27,286 bases of DNA from Smittium culicis (lineage: Eukaryota; Kickxellomycota; Harpellomycetes; Harpellales; Legeriomycetaceae). The position numbers and the translations under genes were made by a program. Shown in pieces: positions 10,998 to 22,967 of the stretch. The stretch is from positions 1-27,286 of the forward strand of contig LSSN01000113.1 of the NCBI GenBank assembly GCA_001970855.1. The letters are read 5' to 3'. The notes under the pieces were generated by a model. That model was not told the origin of the DNA. It searched no databases and saw only the letters and a program-made list of their open reading frames with translations. The first letter of the stretch is position 1. Each line of letters begins with the position of its first letter.

Positions 10998-13900
10998 ATG
11001 AACTCGCCTCTAAATGAGTTCTCAGAAGACTCAATATTCGAATCTTTATCAAGAATATTAAAAGATTCCCCCCAAAAATACAATTACACCTTCAATAAGC
11101 ACTCAAGAAAAGAACTCATAAATATCGCAAACTTCTACCTCTTAGGCCAAGATGTTCGTTTGTCTTCTCTAGTCGTTATTGATGACAATACCGGAGGTGC
11201 CCCTAGAGATGAAAACCAAGAAAAAAACGTCGAGCTCATCGAATACACAGAAGTCAGACGCGGTCAACTATGCGGTCACGTTTTTAGGCGAGGCGAAGGA
11301 GTATACAGATGCAAGTACGTAAAAATCACAACTTTTTTCACACATTATTATATTTTGTCTAAAAAATCTTTATCAACACCATGTTTTTTATAAAAACAGT
11401 CTCCTATTTTTTTCTCTAAATTTTAACATCTCAATATATATATATAAACAGAACATGTGCAATAGATGATACTTGTGTATTATGTACCCGTTGCTTCCAC
11501 GCTACCAATCACGATGGTCACGATACCTCTTTTAGCATAAACTCCGGAACAGGAGGTTGTTGCGATTGTGGCGATTTTGAAGCTTGGAAATCTCCTCTAA
11601 ATTGCAGGTATCACGCAAATCTAGATGTTCTAAAAGCCCAAGGAATAGAACCAATCATTCAATTTAGCAACTCGAATGGAATCCCTGGGTACGAAAGCGA
11701 CACTGTTCCCCAACTACTTCTAAATTCCATTGCTGGTACTATACGCGCTGTTTTGGAATTCATGCTTATAACCTTCTCAACCTCCCCAATACCAAATAAC
11801 TCAAAGCTCGATGAAAAGCACATTTTAGAAGATTCTCGCAAAGTTGACCTCATTCTAGGCGAAAATAAATCTCAAGACTTATTTGCTGTTGTTCTCTGGA
11901 ACGACGAAACTCACAGCTTCCAAGATGTTATCGATGCTATCCAAGATGCACTAGAATGTAACGTAAATACCGCTAGAAACATGGTCAAGAATGTCGATTC
12001 ACATGTAAGGCGCTATCCCTCCTTTTTTACATTCACTAAACTTGAACTTTACTTTACCCTTTATTTTATTTTATATTATATTATATTTGTTTTATTTTAT
12101 TTTATTTTATTAGGGTCGAGATGTTATTGCTATCTCTAGAAGTATCAAAGAACTCCTTAGAATTGCTGCATATATGAAAAGAGTTTCTTTGAATGTATCA
12201 ATTCGATCTGCCCGTGATGTATTTAGAGAACAATTAGCCGCATCACTATTAATTTGGATTAGAGATTTAGCTTGCTTTAAATTTAGAGCGCTTGCCAGAG
12301 TTTGCAATAGCAACGCAAATATTTGTATTAGAAAAGAAATATGTAAACAATTGAGTAGTCCCTGGGAAGAACTCTCCAAAAACTACATCTTGCGAAATAT
12401 AATTAGCTCAGAACTTGCCAAAGATTTTGACAAAAGCAGCGCCTTTGACCAAAATGATAACTATGACGAATGTGTTATTGAACCAGGAATCGATATCCAA
12501 ATTGCCCCCGAATCAGAAATTCCATCCACTACTCTCAGCTTTGGAAATATCGCAAATCCAAATTCCAATTTCGCCACCCCTTTTCCACCTATCCACAGGC
12601 ACAATAACGTTAACCAGAACAATTTTCTCACTCAAAACAGACTAAATAATGAAAGGCCAAATTCAAATTATAATGGTCATAATTTCTCAAATCAAAATAT
12701 CCAAGATTCTAATCTGTTGCTAGGAAATTTTAAAAGTACCGAACTGGCGCCATTAAACTCTTCATTAAACATCCCTTCTCCTGCTGGTGTTACTAAAATG
12801 TCTTATATAGGGAAAGTTGTAAACAGTAAATCCATGGAAAAGCTATGGAATAAGCCTGATAGATTTAGATTAGACTGGTTTTTGATTGTTGATTTACAAC
12901 TTTGGAAGGAAGTAAGGAGCGGACTCAGAGAACTATACATGGCAACTATGATGTTAAGCCAGGAATATAAAATTCTAATGGCTCTGTCGTTTGGAAGAAA
13001 TTACCCCCGCTTAACTAAAGCGTTTTTAATTGAAGATCAAGGCCCTGAACATTCTGTGCTACTGTTCTCTGTGCAATTATTTACTGTCCCAACATTATCT
13101 GTCGCCTTAGTTCGTGACTATGGATTTTTATACACAGTACTTAGAATTCTTAAAAAGTTTTTCATTAAACCTACCCCTAAATATCTCAGACAACATGGAA
13201 TCATTTTATGCAACACCGAATCCTTCAGAAATCGAAGATATTTTCATATATTCCATGATATGCGGTATCTTTCATCCGCCTTATCTGTCCCTCAATGGAT
13301 CGCGTCTGAAAAACAAGTTCTTAATGTTTACCTAGGGTTTATTTCGCTATTCCAGGGTATGAGTCCCAATAAGCGTGCTATAAGCTCACATGTCGAATTT
13401 GAAGATGACACCTGGGTACACGCATTTAATGTTACACTACAAGTAGCTAAGAGTTGTAGGCAATTTGCTGATTGCTATCTCGATTCACCAAATGAACTGT
13501 TTTTATCAATAAGAGGTACCCTTAGGAAGCTCATTAAGCGAATGGATCTTTTATCTGAAGAAAATATGAACTACATCCTGAAAAATAATCCTTACTCCAA
13601 AGATCCACAATATCAAGCTCTAGAAGATGTAGAATATTTGCCGTTGGAAATTCACGAAAAGTCTACTCTATGGGGAAATACATACAAGCTTGTTAAATAC
13701 TCTGTTAGTCAAAATCCAATCAGTTTTCATCACCCCCTTAATTGGTTCCTTGCCAACCTCTTCCGCCACGTAGACTTATTAGATGATAGCGTAATATCAA
13801 AATCTGGATTTAGAGATATCAGAGACCTATTATTTTCATTTAACCGCACAGATTTTGATAGTGGCACTCACTCAACAAGCTATGATAATTCTTTAGCCGA

Positions 13901-16900
13901 AATATCTCTTTTGAGAGTTGTTGATTATTCTATCAGGGTAATTGTTCTTATGGCTCAAATACGTGCGAGAATGTGGGTCCGCAATGGTATAGTTGTTAGA
14001 AGCCAGGCACATCACTATCGTGAAATCTCATTAAGAGAAAATACTTATGACCAAGACATTTTTTTAATTCAGTTCATACTAAGCATTTGGCCAGATTCAG
14101 ATAATATTTTAATGTCAATGGTAGATCGTTTCGAACTCAATGAGTATTTCCAAGGCCAACCATTTTTAATTGAAGGCCAGTTAGATCCACAAAACCCAAG
14201 ATCTATTGAGCTTGCAGAAGAATTTTTAAGTTTGCTGATAGTTTTAATATCTGATAGAAACGTTGCTTCTGGAAAAGGAAGCAAAGAACTTTCTAGAAGA
14301 GAAATTGTACACGGATGCTTATCACTAACTTCGTACTCTGAATTAACTAAAAAGATCCCTGAAAGATTGGCTGAGCACCCTTTATTCGATAATTTGCTTC
14401 TTGAACTAACACAGTACCGTGCGCCAACTTCAGTGAATGACACCGGTATGTATGAGCTAAAAGATCAGTACTTGGAAGAAGTTGACCCTTACTTCATACA
14501 CTATTCTCGGAACCAAAGGGAAGAGGTTGAAGAAATATTACTTTCAAGGTTTAAAAAAAGAGCTGAAAAAAGTGGTAACTTGTCTGACTCTAAGCAAATT
14601 ATCTTCCCAAAACTCATTTCAATCGAATCTGGGCCTTTCAAAAATCTTGGCTACGTTCTTCATACCCCATTTGCTTGCCAAATTTTGTTTTTCTCTCTAT
14701 ATAATTCTACTTCTGCCGATTTGAAACTTCTCCATGTTTCTGTTATAGACGAAGTTCTACAACTGATTATTATCGCATTGATGGACGGTAGTACCGGCCA
14801 AGTTTCAAAATCTTTAGGTTATGGGCTAGATGAATGCGGAGGTATATGGATGCATTCAATAGAGCAAAAATATTCGTTTCCACATGACTCATCCCTTTGT
14901 TTATTGAGTCTAATTATAAATACTAGGAACAGAACTGATACAAGAGTTTGGTTCAACAAACTTGATTACATTATTTCTATGTTTAGAAAAGGTAGTAAAT
15001 TAGTCGATTCCTGGATTGATAATTATAACAACTCCCTCAGGTCAAGGGGTCTACTTATTGCAGATCCTGAGCCTGGGAATAATACTAACGAAGATGAAAA
15101 GAGAAAAAAAGCTGCTAAGGATCGACAAGAACAAATAATGGCTGATTTTTCGCGTGCTCAAATGCAATTTTTAGAAAATTTTGGCGATCAGATGGATGAC
15201 TTGTCTATGGATGAAGAAATGGACAACTATGACGATAAAGAACCTATTTCTTATGAATCCGACTCAGTTGATATAAAAATGGAAAACACTGAGCCTCATC
15301 TTGAATCTCCTATTGCAAACAATTCCTCAAGCATTAACATTTCCACAAATGACCAAAATTATAAAAATGCTAGTGATAACTTAAATTCCCAAAATTACAA
15401 CAGTAATTCTCTAGATATTCCTGACCAACAAAAAATTCCCCAAGAAACGTTCAAATCCGAACTTAGTTCTCCCTCTGGTGTTTGTATTGTTTGTCAAGAA
15501 ATATGCGATTCTTCCAAACCTCACGGCCTTCTAGCTCTCATGCAATCCGCGCTCACTATAAGACAAGCACCTTTGAACTCTACTGAGCATGTAATGGAAA
15601 TAATTGAGCAACCCTTTTCTCTCAACACTGGAGAATCTTTACAGCGCATTAATGCTTACATAGGCTCAGATAACTCTGACGAAAATTCAGGAATCAAAAA
15701 ATTAGAGATTGAAAAGCTTGAGGAAAAAGATTACAACGACATGGAATTCAAAAATACTAATGATCCGTCAGATATAAGCGATTTAAACTACCTTTACAAA
15801 AACACCACTGTATCAATGGGCGCATTTTCCGGACTAAGCAGCTTTCCTGCCCACTATCGTGAAAGAGGTATATTTTCTAGTACATGTGGCCATCTAATGC
15901 ATCATAAATGTTTCGAGCAATACTGCAACGAAATTAAAACAAAACACCAGCGCCAGCCGACTCGTAATCACTCAGAATCTTTAGATCGGTTAGAATTTTT
16001 GTGTCCTCTTTGTAACAGCTTAGGAAATTTCTTGCTTCCTATATTAACTGATTCTACCCCAAACCCAACATTAGAAGAATTTAAAGAAATTTCTTCTGTT
16101 TTAAAATCTGATTTGGTTGACTTCAACTTTTTAGTTTCTGATTTAAACTCTGTATTTACCAATTTACAGAACTATGTCGACCCCAATAAAGATACTGCTC
16201 AAGGGGCTTTTGATAGCTATTCAAATGTACCATCCAGCTCTAAAGGAAGAAATCATCTCTCGTCAAGCTACTTTAAAAACAATATCTCCTCAGCACCTTC
16301 AACATCTACTAGTCCACATATAGCATCAGACTTGAGAGCTTCTGGTAGCGGAGTTAGAATACAAGAAGCAAGACACTTGCCTGAACTAACATCTAATTTT
16401 AGTAACTATAACACCAATATACCAAGAAGTAGAGACCACGTACCTTTATCTGTAGGATCGCCTTTTGAAATTCTTAGCCAATCACCACAAAGATTCACTG
16501 AAGGTTGGAACGTAATTAAGCAGCTCATGCTAGGAACTTCGGGAAGTATCGACAACGAAGTTGATATCCATGAATGGAGGATGTTTATCCCGATATATCT
16601 TTACTTATTTTCTGCATCTCATGAGTGGCGATCCCATGTTACCAGAATCCAAAAAAGTATAAAAAGAGATGATCATGACTCTCAATATACTAACAGTCAA
16701 AATTACCATGCTGCTCCAAGCAATTTACCTGAATCAATAGACAATAACATGCCTGGATTTTCAGGAAATTTGAGTTTTCCCGTTATTGGTTCTGGCCTAG
16801 ACACTCATCCCCAATTGCATATGAGAAATGCCAACCTTTCTGCTGTCAACCAGCCTATTTTAGGCCAAATTAACCCAAATTTTCAGAGGCAAACGGGGAA

Positions 16901-19652
16901 TGTTCACAGGTTAGAACAGAATCAAAATTTACAAGGCCATCCCGAAAATTTCTCCTGGTCTCAGCTCAGATCTATAGGCTCAGTAGTTTCTCATGCAACT
17001 GCCGGCAGTCCACCTTGGCCTGGTCACTCGGGAGTAACGGTTCAAAACGTTTTTAATGGTAACCCAGATATTTTAAGAAATGCAAATGAAAACCAAAACA
17101 GGTATAATTCATTTGGAGAATCTATAAAGAGACTTACTGGATTTGACTTAAGCACGCATGTCAGCAACGAGCAATATTTAGGCCAAAAAGTATTTTTGTC
17201 ACAGCTTAATTCTTACAAATCGATATATAAGCAAATATTCAATGTGGTTCAATTAATCCAGAAAGACAATGATATTGGTTTGCCAGTACGCAAAGTTTTT
17301 AAGCATATTCTTCGCTCTAAACTAAGCTTTGCAGCAGCTAACAACGATGCTTTACTTAATAATTCGACAGAATTTGATCCTCAGCTCAACAATTCAAAAT
17401 TCTTAGGCGTTAATACCAACATAGTTAGCGCTCGCGATAGTAGTGAGCTAAGTAGTAACCCGGATAGCGTTGAAAATGACCATCTGCCGTTTGACAACTC
17501 CATAAGCTCATTAAACAACGGTCAACAATCACAACAGCAAACCCTAATGCAAAGTCATCTAGGCAGAATACCAATGTTACCCGATTTTTCACAGCCACCA
17601 ACAGCGCCTATGAACAATTTTACAAACCCTTTATTAAACTTTAACCCAGGAGGTTCATTCTTAATAAATAATAATAACAGTCCAAGAAGACTTTTTGCAG
17701 AAGCGAATAACCCCACTTTATCTCAACCTCAGTTACCATCGTTTGAAGAAATAATTATTCCCTCAGACGATATAGATTTTAGAACTTCAGGAGATAATAG
17801 GCTGCCAAATGCACTATCCCTAGTCGTAGAAAACGATAACGACAGCGTTCACAATTCCATTGATGACGTTTCTTTTAACCCACCTCCCAATATTTTCGAA
17901 CATATGATAAGTAAAGTTTTGGCAGAGACTATTATGTGCCTTGAAGTAAGTTTGCGTGGTCAACATACTCCTGTTAATTTAGATCAAGATGACCCGCGAA
18001 GAAACTCGCCATCAGGAATTTGGGTCGATGGCATTTCGTCAACTCAGCTTTTCTTTATATACTCTTTGTCTAAATTTGCTCAGAGGCAATACAGTCTTCT
18101 TTTATCGTACACCACATCTGTCACTCAGTATTGCTCATCTTCCTCCTCAGATAGCTACAACTCGAATTATATCAGTAAAAACAGCACAATTGTCACTGAT
18201 GCTGCCACTTCTATGGCTATGTATTCCGTCAAGTTTTCTGTATTATCTTCTCTATTAAAACTGATTGAACCATTAAGACCCAGCGTCTCTGAATATCAAA
18301 AAATTCCAAAGATCCCATTCCCATCAGGAATCAATGCTAACAAACTTCCAAATAGACCATTTTTGATGGAAAACCCTTTCATTTTGCTAACTGAGCTGAC
18401 AATTAGCGTCTCGCCAGCATTTAAGTTAGATATATGGCAGCTAGTAAGGCTTTTATTTACAGTAGAACTAGTAAGAGTATGCATAGCGGCAGGCGACTCT
18501 GTGTCAGGAATATATGGAGGAGCTCCAGTAAAAATATCTTCAACGCTTTGCCCTCTTTCATGCTCGATTGATGATAAAAAGCATATGTCTAATTCTTCTT
18601 ATACCGCTTACTACGCTAACATTGCCACAAGCTCAGACAAAAATAAATGGACAGAAGATCCTATTTCCCATAAGAGTTCTATGGCTTCTAAATTTGATGA
18701 GCTTTACTCTGCATTTAAGCAAATTGATCCAAATATGAAAGAATCCTCAGAAGACATTGATATACTAATGTGTAATATTGCTGCTTGGACTCGATCACAA
18801 GTTCTTCCAAACTCCCCTGATAATAACACAAAGCTTCAGTTGAACATTATTCTTCAATCTGCTCCTAAATTTTCCATCCCATTGTTGATTGCTCATCTCT
18901 TGATGCCATTTTTTAGAAGAGCTTCAGGCCTCCTATCAATCATTTTCGGGTTGAAATTACCAACATCAACTGGTAGCCAAAAAAGCGACAATACTTATCA
19001 AGAGTTTGTTGATTTGTGGAAGTTTTTACGTCTACCCAGCCCTCTAAAAGTTTTCACGCTTCAAAACACTCAGAGCCCATTGACTGGTATGATAAAAAGA
19101 TGGACCGCACAGCTTATGGAGTTTAGATCTGCTCATCAATCTCCTGTTTCAGTTGGATCTGGTTATACTATGGCGATCCCAGTTGAAATGCCGCTACCTT
19201 ATTACCTAACCAAAATACCAAGCCGATTTGAAGTGTTGTTTGAAAATAGCTATAAAGCCCACTGTTTACAATGTAACGCAGTACCTCAAGATCCATCCAT
19301 TTGTCTACTGTGTGGCCGATTTGTATGCTCACAAACCTTTTGTTGCTTGGTTAATGGAGTTGGCGAATGCAACAATCACATGCAGATATGTGGTGGAAAT
19401 ACTGGTCTTTATCTACCAGTAAAAAAATGTGGATTGCTTTTGTTAAACAACTCAATCGGTTGCTTTATGCAGGCTCCGTATTTGGACATTCATGGAGAAG
19501 CAGATTTAGGTTTAAAAAGAGGCAGACCTTTATTGCTAAACTCGATGAGATTTGAAGAGATACGTAGGCTTGCAGCTAGCCATAGAGTGTCTATTACAAT
19601 TGCAAGGAAAATTGAGCAAATATTTGATATCGGAGGATGGGAAACTCTATGA
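10998..19652 (+). CDS. UBR1: UBR1-type N-recognin E3 ubiquitin ligase (3 exons, 2802 aa)
   Basis: Join 10998-11314, 11452-12004 and 12114-19652, which is 8409 nt in one frame with stop TGA. It is an E3 ligase of the N-degron pathway that binds destabilising N-termini and recruits an E2 for substrate ubiquitination. Domains seen: a UBR-box zinc finger at residues ~90-160 (CGHVF at 92-96, YRC at 103-105, CVLC at 114-117, CCDCGDFEAW at 142-151, interrupted by intron 1); a ClpS-like type 2 domain at ~247-330 (VVLWNDETHSF); family motifs near 826 (SFHHPLNW) and 911 (MWVRNG); a charged helix at ~1283-1316; a RING split by a long insert (C1414/C1417, CGHLMHHKCF at 1548-1557, C1587/C1590); and a Cys/His-rich C-terminal cap from 2674. 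Yeast Ubr1 is about 1950 aa. The extra length here is Asn/Ser-rich sequence around 425-520, 1640-1750, 1812-1975 and 2045-2210. The start is the first ATG of the open exon and has A at -3. The paralogous role (Ubr2-like) is less likely because both degron-binding sites look intact. Confidence 0.95.
11315..11451 (+). other. UBR1 intron 1 (137 bp)
   Basis: Donor GTACGT follows TGCAA, and the acceptor is AAACAG. Splicing joins AA to A to make a Lys codon (K106) and restores the UBR-box spacing YRC-K-TC. Read-through would instead give YVKITTFF and then a stop at about 11391. TTTAAC/CTAAA sequences upstream of the acceptor could serve as branch sites. Confidence 0.93.
12005..12113 (+). other. UBR1 intron 2 (109 bp)
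   Basis: Donor GTAAGG follows GATTCACAT, and the acceptor is TTATTAG before GGTCGAGAT. The phase-0 junction gives VDSH-GRDVIAIS, the expected continuation of the ClpS-like domain. The 3' half is an almost pure TTTTA/TTATA tract. Without splicing the frame ends at 12139. Confidence 0.93.
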
Positions 19653-20182
19653 GAGGCAATATTGATTATTTTAGCATTAGAATGAAGAATATATTTCCTT
19701 TTTAATATAGATGCCTTTTATTTTCTACCATTTAATTTTTTTTTGAAAATATATTATATACACATGTTTTTTTTTTGTTCAAATTTAATTTAGCAAACTC
19801 ATAACCTGCACTTTTTTATATGAAATAGAAGAATTTTTATTTATATATTAAATTAATTATGATTTTCTATTTCCATTACGCATAGTATTATTGAGATCGA
19901 ATGTAATCGAAATTATAGATGGCTCTACGAAAACATGTTTCTATACAAATATTTAATTATTTAATATAAAAGTAGGATAGATGAATTATTATTGAGAAAT
20001 TTGATTTTGCGTATTTTATTTACATACACATCTATAATAAAAATCTATAATTAAATTATACTATTATTCAAGTTTTTATATAACACCCAATTAGATAAAA
20101 ATTTTATTAGCTGCATACATATTAATGGCAGTTAAGTAAATGGACATTCACTTTTGATCAAGAATTTGCAACTAAAATCTAT

Positions 20183-20370
20183 CCCTTTCCCGTCCAACAC
20201 TCTTTGAAAAAATCAATTTATTGATTCGTTTATGATTTATAATTATAATTGTTATTTGTTGATATTTTGTAAAATACCAATAATTCTGATGGCCTCGCAA
20301 TTATAGTGTTTTAATATAACTCAATTGGCTATATTTCGAGGTCAAAAATGGTCTACCGCCCGTGAAAGGG
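20183..20370. mobile_element. Possible piggyBac-type non-autonomous element
   Basis: Read on the minus strand, the right end begins CCCTTTCACGGGCGG and directly abuts TTAA (20371-20374), the form of a piggyBac-superfamily terminus and target site. A weak partner, CCCTTTCCCGTCC, starts at 20183 on the + strand and shares the first 7 and 10 of the first 13 bases. The left side lacks TTAA (it reads TCTAT), so the left boundary may be wrong or mutated. No transposase is seen in the interval. Confidence 0.3.
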
Positions 20371-22639
20371 TTAAAGTGTATGGTAATAATTTTTAGATTT
20401 TATTTTTCTATTTAGGGTTTTCATATCCTAAAATTTTATTTTATTTTATTTTTATTACATAGAAATTATTTTCACTAAAGATTAACAAAATTATCGTGAT
20501 GATTATAATTGAGATTGGTTGGAAATTAACGAAGTGCTAAATAAAAATAAAAAATTATACATTCAAATAATTATATGTGGACTAAAATTATATAATTTAG
20601 ATTTGTCGAAATAAAATAATTGGCATATTTATTCCACGAATGAGGTTAAATTACCAACTTTTGGCATTTGAAGCGTTATAGCTTTTATTAGATTTTTTTT
20701 TTGTTTTCTAATTAAAGGGTATTTCTTTTAAGTGTAATAAATTTTACCTAAATTTGAGAATATTGGCTGAGCCTTAATAATATATGCTAAAAAGAAACAA
20801 ATATTTTTAAAGATTTAACACCTTGGAATCAAATAATATAGTGACTTTTTTAGAACCTTTATACAATAAAATACTTTCGCCATTTTAGGTTAAAAACTTT
20901 AAAAAAATTTAATGTACCGATTTTATAAATAATTATTTTATGCTTGGCATTTGATTTTTATTTAACACTAAAATTTCATATTTAAAGTAAGCTAATTATA
21001 TTGGTTTTTTAGGCATTACTATTTTTAACTTGCTTTTTGCTTTGAGATTTTGATTAATGACACCTCACTTATTTTTGATTTAAATAGAGGTATAATATTT
21101 ATCATTAAGAGGCTTATACATGTATATAAAGTATTAACTTCAAAGAACTAAAAAATATAAAAATAGTGTAATTTCGCTTTAGTGGCTAATTTCATCACAT
21201 TTGGCTGTATTCAATCATATAAAAAAATTTTTTTTAAAAAAATAATAGTACAAATTATTGTTGAATAAGTAGACAAATACTTTTTATTTTTTTGCTTATA
21301 TGTTCGCTATACGTATAATCCGAGAAGTTATTTAAAGGTATGTAAAATTATTTTACCTAAATTTATTATTTGTCTCCAAGTAGACAATGTCATTCATATA
21401 ATTGATTACTAGATATGAAAGCGACTTTCAGTATAAGCAGGAATAACATCAGAGAGATAGATTTTTTTTTTAAATAAAAATAGCAATAGGGGTGGGGTTG
21501 TTATATAGGATCTGTATTATAGATGAAATTGTATTTAATAAAATTGTAAGTTTACAAATACTATATATAAATGTAAATTTTGCGAGAAAGCGCCCATCTA
21601 ATAATTCTTTTTATGTAATAATTGCAAAGATACTTAATACTCACCGTACGATTATATAATTTTTTAAAAAGACAAAATTTTGCGCACTAAAAGTAGATCA
21701 AAAAGGTTATAGGCTTATAGAATTGTGTCAAGGTAATTCGCAGTTTATTTGCATTAAATTTACATTAGAATTAGTAGAGATTTTAGATCATAAAGGTATT
21801 AAACTTTTTTTTTATTAGTCAAATATATTATTGGGTAAAAAATTATACTATTCACACAAAACATTCAATTATAGCTTTAAAAAGATTTAATATAGTAGTA
21901 TGAATCTGTAACGCTTTATAGGCTGAATATACATATTTTTGGTATTTCTTGAGCTGAATATGTTTTCTATTAGTAGTATTAGGATATAAATTTATTAACC
22001 TGATGACAATGGGTACCAGAATAATTACTAAAGAAAATTTAATGAATTATTTCTATATTATTCCGATATTTAATATTGTAGCGAATAATAAACTTGTTTA
22101 AAAACTAACCAATATTATAACAGCTTATTAAAAATAATATAACTAATTTTTTACTAAAAATCAATCATATTCAAAATTCGCGCTGAGAATAATGTATACA
22201 GAGTATATACTTGTTCTCGCTTTTGCAATTATGGATCAGTATAAAGAATTATTTTTGAGCTAAAAAAATTTCAAGTTTTGATGAATTGTAAAAGATTAGT
22301 AGTAGAGAAAAATTATACGTTCATTGGCCAGATATGCATACAGTTCATTCTGTATATTGTATGAATATTTAATTTTATTGGATATTTTACGCGTTAAACA
22401 ATTTTTATGAGCTTTTTCAAGCCAATGAATATTTATAGTCATAATTTAATGGAGAAAGTCAAAAAATAGCAAATCACACAGGAAACAATGAAATGATTGT
22501 TTTAAACCAACTAAAAGCGTAGCCTATTTAAAAATAAGGATGGCTATTTTTTTTTGACTTTTTTGTTTTATGGTCTATTCAGTGTGCATAGACAAAAAGT
22601 TTGTGGTAGTAACACGCTTTGACTTAGATCTTTACTCTG

Positions 22640-22967
22640 AGCAGCTTATGTAGTTTATAATTTCCACTCTCATTTTATTAAAATTAATATTTTTGCTTCA
22701 TACATACGGTTAAATTTACATTTACATTTACCTATAGTATTGTTTATCCCTTTTTTTTATATTACATGAATCCAAGTACATGAATGAATACGCCCTTTAA
22801 CAGTAATTAAATTCACTCCCTTATCTTATGGATTATCACCCTTTTAATTCTATTCTAAACTTTTATAATATTATCAACATACTTTCTTTAAATATTTATA
22901 GATAAATCTACCCGTTTAAATTTCTAGATCTCTTTAATATATATTTATCTAACAAACTACTTCTAAA
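22640..22967 (+). promoter_or_regulatory. Likely RSC7 promoter and 5' leader
   Basis: The + strand is pyrimidine-rich (CCACTCTC, ATCCCTTTTTTTT, CACTCCCTTATC, CACCCTTTTAATTC), as ahead of UBR1. A short TTACAT triplicate sits at about 22717-22732. The leader ends in TTCTAAAATG at the inferred start codon. No individual factor site is claimed. Confidence 0.35.

Larger units (their letters stand above)
19653..22967. other. UBR1-RSC7 intergenic spacer
   Basis: AT-rich noncoding DNA of about 3.3 kb. It begins with the UBR1 3' flank, where no unique polyadenylation signal can be picked because AATAAA/AATATA variants are common. It contains the possible TTAA-flanked element at 20183-20370 and ends in the pyrimidine-rich RSC7 leader. 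Nothing else is supportable. Confidence 0.6.
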
